NCBI GenBank assembly: GCA_964058805.1
Contig: CAXKVV010001904.1
Span: 1 to 24,913, forward strand
Reading direction: 5' to 3'
DNA length: 24,913 nucleotides
Origin: Schoenoplectus triqueter
Taxonomy: Eukaryota; Streptophyta; Magnoliopsida; Poales; Cyperaceae
The notes under the pieces are model-generated. The model made no database searches and had not been told where the DNA came from. It saw only the letters and a list, made by a program, of their open reading frames with translations. Shown here one piece after another: positions 1 to 11,930 of the stretch (positions within the stretch are counted from its first letter, which is position 1; every line of letters starts with the position of its first letter). The translations under genes and the position numbers were made by a program.

Positions 1-608
1 ATATAAAATTTTAGCATGTTTAGAATTATTTTAATACTTTTAGTGATTTTTAAAAATGATCATTTTTGTCATATATATATTAATATTTTATTATTATTTT
101 ATAATCATTTTTTAAAAATCATTAGAAATAGTAAAACAATTCTAAAGAATGTAAATTTTATATTCTTCAAGATTTTAATATAAAGTTTTAAATTGAAATA
201 TAGAACATGTAAAATTAAAATTTGAGTTATTAACATTTTAATTGAAGTGCAGATAAAAAATGCTAGACAAATTCTATCTTTCAGTTCCCTTAATCTATAT
301 TTATCTTTTTATAATTAAATTCATAATACGAAATAATCTCCTCCGATAAAAAAAAAATGTCGCCGGACAATTTAATTTAAAAATTGTACACCTCTTAGAT
401 TCGACCGTGTATCATTGTAACAAAGAGAGCTAGAAGAGTAAAACTGGACCTAAAAGTTTAATTCACATAAAAGAAAAATTTTGCACGTAAGATGTGCCTA
501 CAAAAAAATAATCATTTACAATCTTGCTATGGAACACTAAGGCTGCTTTTCACATGCTACAAATGATCCATCTTGAACTGCGTTGTGTCTATAAAATCTT
601 GAACAGTC
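1..608. other. AT-rich 3' flank of the kanadaptin-like gene
   Basis: No coding region is seen. On the minus strand this follows the TGA stop at 609-611, so the part nearest the gene should hold the 3' untranslated region and polyadenylation site. The sequence is rich in A and T runs with no unambiguous poly(A) signal. The leftmost 250 bases are low-complexity AT sequence. Confidence 0.5.
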
Positions 609-3600
609 TCAATAACCGAAACGTTCATTCAATTTTGTGCGCCCATCGCCAGTTTGACCTGACACCATAAAATTCAACATTAGTTTTGGTCTTGATGAAA
701 AAGATACATGATTATTTTATCGTGTACTGAATTTTATTCACGACTCCTGCCGGCATTTTGTGCACTATCTACTACCAATGTCCAATACCAACCCAAAATG
801 CTATAATAATAATAATAATAATAATAATAATCAAAATAAAGGTAAATAAAACTGTTAGACAAACAAAGTGACTGTACAGGTTCCTTAACCAGACAAGTGA
901 CAATGAAAAAGATGTCAAGTATTACCTTCAGGGGGGACCCACGCTTCATAGTCTGAGCTTTCAAGGAAATCAGGTCTGGAAGGCCCCAAAACCCGTTTTT
1001 CTTTTTTACTTTTCTTCCCCTTGTCATCACCAATTTCTAATTCATCCAAGGCTTGATACCCTCTCTCGTGCTTGAGCAGAAGAGCAACCACATCTGCTAC
1101 TGAGCTTTCAGGCTCAGTTTTAGGTGCTTTCGTATCCTTACTGTCATTACCAGATTCCTCACTTCGAACAGGTTCTTTTCTCTTTCTCACTATAAGACCA
1201 GGCTTAGCTGCCTCAATCTCATTTACATTACCTGACTGGGAAAGGACTGCTTTTCTATCTTTGTAATCCACAAAAGCGTCACTTTCTTCTGTTTCTGTGC
1301 TTTCTGTTTGCACCTCATTCGCCTCGGTTTCTGTGCTAGCCCTGACAGCACCGAGCCATTGGGGCTTAGGTAGGGTAAATTTTGAAGCTGTTTTCTCTTT
1401 TTCATCATGTTCTATTTCTTGGGGAGGATTGGAGGGTTCTTTCAATATGTCAGAAGATTCTTTGGGTTCTTTAACTGGTGTCACTTCAGGTCTTTTGGGC
1501 TCTTTAAACTGTGCTGCACTAGCAGGTTTCTTAGGTTCCTTGAATGTTTTTGGAGCAGTAGGTTTTTGGGGCTCTTTAAATGGACCTTTTTCAGATGGTA
1601 ATTGCTGGGATGCTTTAGCGAGTTCTCTTTTGTTAGTGGCATCTCCCATCGGATCAGCTATTTTGAGAAGATATGTAACTTTCTCCAACTCAGCGTGGAG
1701 ATCACCAAGTTCTTTCTCAAATCGTGCAACCTTCTCATGCACTGTCATGGAATTAAATTATATTATCAAGGTTGTATTTAACAAGTTCTGATGATAAAAA
1801 AAAGGAGATCTACAGGTCCAAAAATAGAGAACAGAAAACCAAGATCTATGAGAAATATTCAAGTGCATTTGCAACTTCAGAACACTCAAAAGCTAGTGTT
1901 TCGGCATTTGTCATAACTCCATATACTGCAAGAACAAGGTAATGAAATTGAAAGCTAAAAAGATGCAGGAAGTGCACTAAGGGGCCAAGGGGGATGTAAC
2001 TAAGAAGTGTCAGCCAAACCTAATTGAGAAGAAAGCCCAGTCATATAAGCATCAAGATCATCTCCATCTTCAGTTTTGCTGCCTCCAGTGGATGCCAATT
2101 GTTTTTTCTCATCTTCGAATGATTTTCTTTTCATTTCCATCTCATTAATTATAAAATCTCTTTTGTCCAGAAGTGAATCAGCTGTCTCCACTGCTCGTTG
2201 TTTGCCATTAGATAGTTTCTTCTTTTTCTTAGTTCGGTCATAAAAGTCATCCTCATCACTGTTAAATTCAGGTTTGAATTTTGTCAATATCTAAATTTAA
2301 CGAACAAAACCCACCTAAGCAGAATGACTATATATTCAAGGTTTTTACTTCACTCAACCATTTCATTTACATCATTGAACCTATTGCTCTTAAAGCATGA
2401 AGTTCAATAAAGAACCAACTGGTTGTCTTCCACCAAAAAAGACGAAGAGAATATCGTGCTATTCGTGCATGATTGAGGAACTACTAAAAATAACACTTAA
2501 GTATAGGATTAAATGAAACGACTGTTTACACCATACCTGAAAAACTTGAGCTCTTACAATTTTGGTCTACAGGTAAATATAGGCATACAATGTATCCCTC
2601 ACTTGCATTGACACATCATAAATGTAATTTGAAAAACACTATTATACCTAACGACACCATCGTCTTCTTCCTCAAAAGTTCCTTTCTTCTTACCAGGAGT
2701 TCCTTTCCCAGTACGAGCACCTACACTTTCCCTAATACTCTCATTCAATGTTTCCTCCAGGTTATCCAGCTCCTCCATTAACTGTATTCAAACAATGATT
2801 ATAAGCTTTGAGCTTAAAATTTTAACAAGATGCTGACTATGGCTCCGCCCTTGATTGGACAATAATCACAGTAACTTAATAGCATCTTATCCTTCTCGTT
2901 TTACGAATGGCAGAGGAAAGTCTAGGAGAATGGATATAGAGGAGGTCAGAAATTTCTGGATAGAGAAAAAAGTTAAATGCAGTGAAAAATTGAAAAGAAA
3001 AATGGATGAACCAAATTATAAATCAAGTACCACACATATTTTAAAGATGATCAATGATTAAGATCAAGGTACTGTTGTACACTGTAGCTTTACTGTTCAT
3101 ACTTCAGGATTATATACTATATAGTATATATAATTAACTGATTTGGTGTTGAACAGCTCCGTTTGTACGATGGAGTTGCCTAAAAAAGTTGGATGCAGTA
3201 AGGGTAATTTAAAGCAGCAGAAATAAAGAACAAAAATAAAGCTCCCATTTTTATTCAGCTGAGGTATCTTGAAAGCATAAAAACATAAGAAAAGACATAG
3301 GTCGATCAAGACTAACATGGGAGGAACAGAAAAAAGGGATTTGAAAGAAAGAAATATATTCAAAGAGATGACTTTGAATAGGAGTGTCTGGAAGATGACG
3401 ATTCACATGTCAGAACCATAACTTAGGAGTTGAGGGTTTAGGGCTTAGAATTTAAGATTTGCGACTTAGAATTTAGGAATGCTATTATTACTATCATTAG
3501 TACTATTTGACTCCTATTATTATTATTGCTGCTGCTATTATTATTATAATTACTATTACTCTTTATGATTCTGGACTGGGCTTCATTTCCGGTCTACCCC

Positions 3601-6046
3601 AATTTATCTGGGATTAAAGGCTTTGTTGCTGTATCTTGAAAGCGATACACGCAAGAACTCACCTGAGTGATTCTCAGTTCATTCCTTGCAATCTGAGTTT
3701 GTTGACCTTGAGTTAACCCACCTTGGCTTATATCCTTTGCTCTGATTGCATCTATCTCTTTCTTCATGTGCGCAACCTGACATTGAGGATCATTAATTCA
3801 TTATTAAGTTAAGAGACATCGAATTGCAGCTTTGAGCAGCGAGATAATAATTGTTTTCATCAATAATGAATTGATTTAGAACCATACCTTTTCAATTCTC
3901 TTTACTATTTTGCTCTTGGTTTTCTCCTGCCGTTCAGTTAGCTGCCCCTTGTAGGTTTGCCATGTTATTTCATCAACATCAGCCTACAAGAAATAAAAAA
4001 AATTAGAGCAGAGAAAAGTAAAAAAACAAGTTCAATAGAAAATTTGTACACAGAAAAATTTTACCTCGGGGGTTTCCTCAATGGCATCCTCATCCATGCC
4101 CCATGAGATACCATCTGCAAGAGAAGCTTCCCTTCTGGCACGGGCAAGTGAATCTTCACGGTCCCTCCTCTCTTCCCTAGCTGCTTTTGCCTCCTTTATT
4201 TTGGTCAAATCTCCCTCCTAATTTAAAATAAATGGACAAATAAATGAGAATGAATAAACCAATTGGCTGTCTTATAATTAAAATCACAAGGCCAAGTTTA
4301 GTCTTGGAAAGGAACTCTTCATTAATATAAAAAATGGTGAAATTTCATAGTCATTGAACAAAATGCAAAAGAATGTGAATCATCAAAAAACTTACTGGAG
4401 GCATCAAGTCAGACGGACCTTGAAATATGTAGAGACGAGTTGACCTGAGAGCAATAAGAAAGAACAACATCAGCATATTTGCTCATTTAGAAGTAAAAAA
4501 AAAAGGACGGGGATCCAATGACAATCCTAACATGGTTTTTCAAATAAAATTACAATAAAACCCCAAATAGAAAAAAAAATTATAGACATATTCTTGGACT
4601 TGTGGATCAACAAAGGAAACTAAAAAAACTCAAATACCAAAACAAAACAAAAAATTGTAGATGGTTTACTTACATGCCAAATCTCATCACATCACCAACA
4701 TGGATTTCTGTGTATTCTTTCTTTCTAACCTGAATTTCAAAATATAATAGTAACCATTAAGTAAAAATGATTGTCAATTTGTGTTATTTAATAAAAAAAA
4801 TAGCCAAGTGTTTAAGTTTAACAAATTTTACTTGGGAATATTAACATGTGATAGCTTGCATAAGAAGGTGGGCATATTTTGCTTATACTAATAGTGTACA
4901 TTAGCAAATTCAATAAAAGGAAATCTATATTAGCAAGGCAGCTGAAACCCTTTACCTGATTCTTGTTAATAAATGTGCCGTGTGTACTACCAAGATCAAA
5001 TAGAAATGCTTCACCACCTTCTTTGAACTGAAGGACTGTTGAAAGCAAAAAGTACAGTGAGAAAACATTTTAATCTGAACATTTCAAATATTCAAAATAC
5101 AAAGATTAACAGCGTTACAGAGAAAGCGTCACAAGAAGTAATCTAAAGAGATGGACATATTTCGGTAATCATAAGAGTTTAAACCAGGACATACTGCAAA
5201 ATGACATTACATAGTGTACCAACTTGAGAGAAATTTACAGACTCCAATACTTGTGCCAGATAAGCACTAAGCGCTTAAATATGTTAAAATTTATACAATT
5301 TTCTTGAGGATCAAGTATTAGCTATAATATGACATACCAGCATGAAATCGGGAGATGGTGGGATGTTCCAATACAAAATCACAAAGTTCTGTTCTTCCAA
5401 ACATGTAAGCTCCTTTCTCTGAACTGCACCAATGCCTTTCATTAGGATTGAGAGTTGCAATTTTCGGTGATAAAATACCAGCAACAGTCCGGTTATGGCA
5501 CCGATCTACTGGTACTTTTGAGACCATTTTGTACAATTATTACACAAGTACGTTTTAATACAAGCATTTACTGATGCAGAATAAGAGGAACGGTTCCATT
5601 ATAGTAACAGGATGTGTATAATTTATAAACAACATCTCATGAATAAAGGTGATGAAAATAAAGAAGAAACACTTGAACAAAGGGAATACTCACACATCCA
5701 ACTTCTCTATGATTGATCCTTCTTTAAGAACTTCGAAGAAGAAAGGCTGATCGGGAGCCTCGCTCCATTCAGGAATGGTGTACGGTACTTGAGACCTAGC
5801 ACTTTTCGAACTCAAATGCTGCACATCAACGTCGTCACTAGATTTAGGTTCCACATTCGGTTCTTCAACTTTCCCCTTGTCAGAATCCTGCAGGGGAGCG
5901 GCAGGTTCGTCGGAGTTACTCGGTTCCTCGGGAAGAGGTTCACCTGAAGGCGGCGGAGGAGGTGAAGACTCGGGTTCTGAACTGGGGCCGGAGATCTGGT
6001 TGGGATTCGGAATCTGAGGAGGCGGAGGTCCCATAGGCACCTTCAT
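609..6046 (-). CDS. Kanadaptin-like FHA-domain protein (SLC4A1AP family), 12 exons
   Basis: I reconstructed twelve exons from GT-AG sites and frame continuity: 6046-5694, 5423-5338, 5035-4956, 4729-4674, 4444-4396, 4217-4065, 3983-3888, 3776-3663, 2781-2648, 2258-2020, 1741-926, 658-609. Together they make 2226 nt, an uninterrupted 741-residue protein, close to the length I recall for plant homologues. The start is the first in-frame ATG (6044-6046). A proline-rich N-terminus is followed by an FHA domain (about residues 119-200) with the expected GR (127-128), SRFH (142-145) and GSTHGTFIN (162-170), which bind phosphothreonine peptides in this fold. Exons 6-9 are charged and probably coiled-coil. 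The second half has SDEDDFYDRTKK, the DAYMTGLSSQL block, five KEP motifs and lysine-rich stretches. The end matches the conserved family tail DGRTKLNERFGY. Animal kanadaptin is mainly nuclear; the plant role is poorly known. The gene looks intact. Family identity is confident; function is inferred from the family. Confidence 0.93.
803..831. repeat. (TAA)n microsatellite in intron 11
   Basis: About 9.7 uninterrupted copies of a TAA trinucleotide lie in the last intron (659-925) of the kanadaptin-like gene. Such tracts are often length-polymorphic. Confidence 0.95.
3111..3130. repeat. 20-bp perfect AT palindrome in intron 8
   Basis: TATATACTAT is followed directly by its reverse complement, giving a perfect 20-bp palindrome in the long intron 8 (2782-3662). 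It could form a cruciform or be an AT-rich remnant. No terminal repeats or target duplication were recognised around it. Confidence 0.7.
3430..3560. repeat. Telomere-like stretch and imperfect (ATT)n repeat in intron 8
   Basis: At about 3430-3475 there are degenerate TTTAGGG-like units (GAGGGTTTAGGGCTTAG and related TTAGAATTTA words). They are followed at about 3483-3560 by an imperfect ATT/CTATT repeat. Both are simple low-complexity sequences; only one unit is a perfect plant telomere heptamer. Confidence 0.5.
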
Positions 6047-6330
6047 CTTCTTCTCCAACGGGTTTTGGAACTTGGAAGAGGGGAAGTGAACCAAAGAAAA
6101 GGGAGAGAAGTAGAGAACTCGGACAGAGAAGCTCGAAGGCCCGAGGTGCGGATCGGGTTACTGATGTGTATAAGAAACCGGCATGGTACTCGGTCCAAAA
6201 TCCGAGTTTGGACTTCGCTACCTGCTAAGAGAATTCGGATCCAAATTAATAGCCGGCGTAAAGTAAAGACCTCCTAATGGGCCTAAGCCTGCATCAACCA
6301 CAAAAGTTGTTGTCCTCTTTTTCTCCTTCC
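6047..6330 (-). promoter_or_regulatory. Presumed 5' leader and promoter-proximal region of the kanadaptin-like gene
   Basis: Just upstream of the ATG at 6046 the minus strand is pyrimidine-rich (CTCTACTTCTCTCCC type), as is common in plant 5' untranslated leaders, and more GC-rich than the surroundings. No convincing TATA box was placed, so the transcription start is unknown. Confidence 0.4.
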
Positions 6331-9221
6331 AGATTGTGATCCCAACCACAAAGCTCAGTTAATTAAATAAATAATAATAAACACGACAAAATACCAGAAG
6401 GAAGAAAAAAAAAAGCCGAAATTCTTTGTATTACCGGCAAGGCAATAGATTATAACTCCTTATTTACAACTTTTAACAAATATGATCATTTTAATCTTGA
6501 CTTTTTAGTTAGGGTTAAAATTATATATTTTGTGAGTGTTTTTTTGTGAAAGTAATGGCTTTAATTTGTGAGGGTGTGTTTGGATAACGGGGAGACTCTT
6601 TTAAAATTAAGGTTGCATAAAAAAGTTCGGGTTTATAGTTCAACTTAAGATCAAGTCATACTCGAACTAATTTGATTCGAGATGATCTGACTCAATAAAA
6701 TGAGTTAAATTTCAGTTAAGGTTGAATTGACTAGAATAATAATAATAAATTATATATTCTTTCTTTTCAAACATTTCATTTGACAGTTGAAAAAAGAAGC
6801 AGACCCCTTACCATCTTCTCTCTCGTCCTTCAAGAAAATATTTCTCTCTCTAAAACTCTCTAATACATCCAGAAATCATTTTTGGGTAAAACATCACCCC
6901 TTTTTATAATAAAATCCTAAAAATATCAAGAAAACCCTAAAATATTTAAATCTGGGCATAAAGAAATTCAGACCGATCCAAGGTGAAAAAAGACCGAACC
7001 AGCTTGAGTTCGGACATAATTAGAAGTTTGGCAGAGGGGGGTCTTCTGTCTGGAATTGGTTCGGATCAAACCAAAGGGGATCAGACCGATCTGGTTGGCT
7101 ATTGAGTCTGATTTGCTTCGTTGTTCGTCCATTTCAACTCGAATTTGCGCCATTTGCTTGATTTCCCTTAGGGCTTCCTTCTAAACTTGAAACATTAACC
7201 AAAACAAGATAGTATCTTCATCTTGAATAATTTTGACCTAAAACTAAATCTAAATTACTCCAAAAAAAATAACTTTAAGACTAAATCTTGACCAAATTAC
7301 ATGCTTTTTGGTTTATTACATATTCATACTCAATAGGTTAATGAAAATAAAATCTAATTCATATTTGTCTTATCGAATATGATACAAATAAGATAAACAT
7401 CAAATGAGTTTCATTGATAGCCCTAGTTATTGTTGTGTCGACTCATGAATAAAAAAAATAATCTGAAATTATTAAAAATTTCTATCAAAAATTCTTGAAT
7501 TCATCATGCATACATAAAAAAACTTATGAAAAAAAACTCAAGTTCAAATAAAGAAGTCTAAGTTTTAGCTCAACACAAATATTTCTGTTTTCAAAGCTCA
7601 AAGAATAATTATAGTTTTTTTTAGTCAATTCATTTTTTATAAAGATTTATATTTATAAATCTGTTATATCTTGTTTTAAACTGAGATAAAAATGTTATTT
7701 TTAATCTATCAAAAACCCACCTCTTTTTTTTTAATGAATGTTTCTTTATATTATAAAAAAGAAGAAGGGCTACTCATTGGGAGGACGGGGTTGTTGGCTG
7801 TGACCCGGGACAAAAGAAAATAAAAAAATAGTATGGGAACAGATCTACAACTAAAACTCAAAATACCATAGAATTTATCTAAATATTTAATTTCGTTATT
7901 TTTTGACTTATAAAAGAAAGGGCACGATAAGGATATAATCTTTGCACACCACAACCTTTATCGCATGTAATATATAAATGTTATATTTGCTAATTAAAAT
8001 TGCCGAAGTAATAAGCACACAAGTTGTACCGTTGGAAGAATGATAAATCGGTGATGTTGGATGACTCAAAATAAATAAATGTCCTGCTCTTTCGAGTCAT
8101 TAAACCAGCAAAAACTTGAAGAACACGTAGTCTCTTGGTAAATTTAAAATTTTAAACATATGAAATTTCCAATTTGGGAGAATAAAAAGGATATTTCAAT
8201 ATATATATGGATTTATTTACAGCGGATGGATCTATTTTGTGTGATTCATCTCCATAGGCTACAGAAGAAGACAAACAAACGCGTACAGATAAAAGACCGT
8301 TCTCTTCTCTCTGCTGCATAGTAATAAGGTTCATGATTTATTCACGAATACTTCATTTTTTATTTATAGTCGAATGTTTTATGAATTATTCGTCAATTGA
8401 ATATACAGTGTGTTTTTTTAGTCAAAAATATATTTTATTTACAAATTATTCAGCAAAAAAAATACATTATATATTATTTTATATGAAATTTTATAGTTTT
8501 TAATATATTTTTAATATTTTATTATTATAATATATTTTTTATTTATATTATATGAAACAAATTATTTTTAAATTATACATATATTATATCCAATCGTCAA
8601 ATTTTTGAGCTCATTGAACGTTTTTTGAATTACGAATTTATTACTATGTTCTACTGTACCTTTATTTCCTTCTTAAATTTCGTACAGCTGTGTTTGTGTC
8701 GACGACATTTGTGGAAAAAGTATTCATACAACCAGCAACAAAAAAAATGGTACAAACAATCTGAGGTGTTTTTTTATGGTTGCCTCTTGACTTTTTGCTA
8801 CCACGTTGCTTCAATGAAAGCTCTAGGGGAAATCCCAGGAATATATTTTATTAACTGGCTAGACAGTTTAGGTCTCCACTGATGAAAGATTTCAATGCTT
8901 TGCAAAGCGAAGGTCGATTTCTTGGTACTTTATGAAATTGAACCACCTTCATGTCATAATGTGTAGGTAGTACTGATTTCATGTCTTGTTATTTTATCTA
9001 AGGCACACATCGTGGGGACATAAAGGTCGGAATCGATCTCCTGATCATGTCTCGGTCACAGTCCCCAAAATGGGCAAATATTAATTGCTTCAGATTTTTT
9101 TATGGTAAATGGAATAGAAAAGAAAGAGCAACTGGTAAGATGGGGTGTTCCAACGGGTGAATGAGTTGTTCAGAACATGGGGTGTCTGATACTTATTCTA
9201 TATAATATCCCGTTAAATGGC
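6331..9221. other. Intergenic AT-rich region, no gene recognised
   Basis: No open frame here has recognisable protein similarity or coding character. The section 6960-7160 is more GC-rich and has repeated GACCGATC/GGATCAGACCG words, suggesting an old repeat. The section 8330-8640 has degenerate words such as GAGCTCATTGAACG, of the kind found in dispersed plant repeats. I cannot assign either to a family. Confidence 0.5.
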
Positions 9222-9256
9222 TGGGAACTGGGAACTGGTAACTGGCAACTGGCAAG
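9222..9256. repeat. 7-bp minisatellite, five copies
   Basis: Five consecutive heptamers are seen: TGGGAAC twice, TGGTAAC, TGGCAAC and TGGCAAG. The array is 35 bp long in otherwise unassigned intergenic DNA. Confidence 0.9.
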
Positions 9257-10630
9257 GTAGGTTGGTGTACTCTTTCTCATTTCCAATTTAATGTTCTTTT
9301 TCGCTTTGTGAAATATATAGATTAGATCTTGTTTCAAATAGCACAACATCCCAATTCTTTCGTTCCTCTGCCTAGAAAATTTTTCTCACTTTTGAAAAAT
9401 TAAAATCTACTATGCATAATGTATGTTTAAGGAGGTTTTGTAGAAGGTGAGTGTTTTATTGGATGATCATCGGTTACACTTCCTGACCTGAAGATTTATT
9501 TCATATACAAATTTGTTATTTTATAGTTTGATTACGCTTCTCTCAATTTGTTGAGGTTCAACTCAACTATTTCTGAAATCAATCTTGTTGCTTAAACTCG
9601 AATTCTATCCGACATCGTCACGGCTGTTCCTTCGTACCCACTTTAGTCAGTGGCAATTATTTTAGGAGAATTAAACGCAATATATTTTTTGATCTAGGAG
9701 AGATAAGAGTTAAGCTCAATAAGCTGTTTTTTTTTAAACAAATGATTTCTCTCTCTCTGTAATATTACCACTGCTATATTTCTGCTACTTGCTGTATTTA
9801 ATGCACCTGTTATCTAATTCTAGATTCTAAATCCAGATCCGAATCTGTTGCTTTAAGCTCACAAGCAGGACCCCGCTCTTCGGATCGAGCTGTCGAAAAT
9901 AATCGAATAACAACTGCGTGAATCTTGAGAAGATAAAGTCAACTTGTATCGTCGGATCTGAAGAGTAGCACCGTGCTCTTCCATTCGGCGATCAGCATAT
10001 TTATTTCCCATAAATCATATTGATTCTAGGCATTTATTGCCTGTTGCTCGATACAAAATCTATTATGTATTCTGTTTCTGACAAAAGACTACTTCTTAGT
10101 CAGCTTCATCATCCTGAGTTTTTTAGATTTCATCGTTCCAAGTTCCTCTTCGGATTCAGCATCCGAGTTGCTTGGTATTCTAGATTTGGAGATTACTATT
10201 TGCAACAAACTCTTCTTGCATCAAGGAAGATGACATTTTTGTCCTTCTCTTAACAAATTTATTTCTTTTATTCGGTTAAACCAATTAATTTCAAGCTTTG
10301 CTAGCATTTAAAAAGTAATTGGAGATTTAAATGGATCTTTCCCAAAAGTTTTGTACATTTATGAAATTTCTGTGAATAATTATGATCTTTTCAAACTCAT
10401 CAGCTTTTTTTAGTCAAAAGTCAACTTCAGTCAATCCAATTTCTTTTAGGTTCTTTAACATCCATGTCATTTGCATTAAGCAATTTTGATAATATTTTCT
10501 AAATTATTTTGAAGTAGTAGACCAAGAGCCTACTATTGTATATTGATTAAAGTAAAATTAAAAAGAGTTGCAGGTAGAGAAGGATAAAAAATAAAATATA
10601 ATATAAATTTAGTTGGATTTACAATCTACA
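9257..10630. other. Intergenic region, no gene recognised
   Basis: No coding region is supported. The section 9750-10250 is less AT-rich and contains CTCTTCGGATC-type words in several places (near 9878-9886, 9953-9962 and 10148-10155), which may mark a decayed mobile element. No LTR, primer site or terminal repeat was found to define one. Confidence 0.4.
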
Positions 10631-10639
10631 TTAAAACTC

Positions 10640-10915
10640 ACTTTTAAATGCGTCTTTTATTCGGATATTTGAATTTTGAAAAATATCCGATTTTAGATAA
10701 TTATTCATATCCATATCCACTTTTAAATTGAAAACCATATATATATTCATATCCGATAAAAAATATCTATATTCGAAATTGAAAATCATATATATATTCA
10801 TATATGATAAAAAATATCTATATTCGAATTCGTATTGAAAATATCTGTATGTGCTTTTATCCAGATTCAAATCGGAATATAGTCGGATAATATCCGATCC
10901 ATTTGCACCCCCAAC
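10640..10915. repeat. AT-rich dispersed repeat with a hAT-like end and a 51-bp tandem duplication
   Basis: The block consists of ATATCCGATAAAAAATATC-type words and ends on the right with CCGATCCATTTGCACCCCC. Its reverse complement resembles the GGGTGTAAATGGATT end of the element at 12759-13350, so both may belong to one hAT-like family. A 51-bp unit is tandemly duplicated at 10727-10777 and 10778-10828 with few mismatches. No matching left end was found, so this copy is probably truncated. Family assignment is tentative. Confidence 0.45.
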
Positions 10916-10969
10916 GTGTATCTGCGACCCTGCCCTGCTAGCACTCGGTGGTTGTGTTCCCATAAATCA

Positions 10970-11460
10970 GTGTAGGTCAGGAGTTCTGTCTTCAATGCAG
11001 TCATTGTTTTTGCCTGATTCTAGAAGGTGCGACGACGGTTGCGCTCTTTCCATAGTGTCCATGCTCGCGCTGCTCAAAGCTGTTGCCCTTAAAGTAGACA
11101 CATTATCTGCCATGAGTTCCATGCAGATTGATCAGTTGCTCTCGCTGTGAAGCCACCGGTTAGTCTCTGGAGCACTGGCAGTCGGCATGTGATGATGGTC
11201 CATTGTTTCTGTGGCTGAGGAGTTGCACATGGTGCAGGTCAAGTTGGTCGTCCATCCTTTACGTTGTAAGTTGTCCGCCTTGTGTATCCTACTGTGCAGT
11301 AAGAGCCCAATGAATAACTTGACTTTTGAACTTGTGTAGCCTATTGTATTGTGCAGTAAGAGAGCCAAATGAAAAACTTGGACTTTTGGAGGTATCTTGA
11401 TTGACCACAGCTTGTCAAAAACCGATCTGGGATGAGTGTCCAAATGATCTGTCATGACGA
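10970..11460 (-). pseudogene. LINE retrotransposon remnant (reverse-transcriptase zinc-binding domain)
   Basis: Read on the minus strand, 11455-11132 is open and encodes FDKLWSIKIPPKVQVF, then SRIHKADNLQRKGW and CTMC with a following DHH. This is the pattern of the zinc-binding domain at the C-terminus of plant LINE reverse transcriptases. Downstream, other frames contain WTLWKERNRRRTF, the usual continuation of that domain, broken by stops. A 52-60 bp duplication (11282-11333 and 11334-11393) repeats part of the domain. The reverse transcriptase and endonuclease are absent, so this is a short, decayed fragment. Confidence 0.65.
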
Positions 11461-11820
11461 GTCCTTTGCTATCCCCACATCAATTATCGGTCGCTTGTAA
11501 CGATATTAAGTCTTGTATGAAGAGGGAAGATGCTAATGTCCAATTTCATGTTGAGTGAGGAGTAGTGAAATGTTAAAAGATAGGGTGGTTGCCCAAAGGG
11601 ATGTTTGTTACTTGATTGCAATCAAAATCCATTTTGCTAGTAGGGTTTGGTTGTCATTTTCTAAAATTTATGAATAAATTAAGCATTATCAGAATCAGTT
11701 GTCAATCCAATTGCTAACAGTGGTTCATCGTCTCACTCAACCCTTTCCTTTGTACAAAATCCACACATCTAAGTACTATTAATATTTGAAACAATCTGGG
11801 AAAAATTTGAGATAAAAGAT

Positions 11821-11930
11821 GGGATCACGCCACCCAAATTAAATGACCTAAAGTCCCTCCAACCGAGTTGGAGTTTTGAACCTGCAACCTCCCACGTGAT
11901 GGCGTTGCTCAAAGCCACTAGGATAAGAAC
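11821..11930 (-). mobile_element. Possible tRNA-derived SINE fragment
   Basis: On the minus strand, TAGTGGCTTTGAG (11908-11920) resembles a Pol III A box, and GGTTGCAGGTTCAAAACTC (11871-11889) resembles a B box, at roughly tRNA-like spacing. The flanking GTGGGAGG context is common in plant SINE heads. The sequence does not fold as a complete tRNA gene, and the tail and target duplication were not defined. Confidence 0.3.

Noticed and set aside
734..1033. Minus-strand 99-codon frame over the intron 11 microsatellite
   Set aside because: It contains a tyrosine run encoded by the trinucleotide repeat, overlaps exon 11 in a different frame, and spans a spliced intron.
1072..1791. Plus-strand open frames opposite kanadaptin exon 11
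   Set aside because: They are antisense shadows of a well-supported exon and have no protein motif.
2855..3061. 68-codon plus-strand frame in intron 8
   Set aside because: No motif, low-complexity composition, and wholly inside an intron on the other strand.
8625..8882. 85-codon plus-strand frame
   Set aside because: No recognisable domain, no supporting context, and biased composition of AT-rich DNA.
11871..11930. A tRNA gene on the minus strand
   Set aside because: Only A- and B-box-like words are present; no cloverleaf with acceptor pairing could be built by eye.
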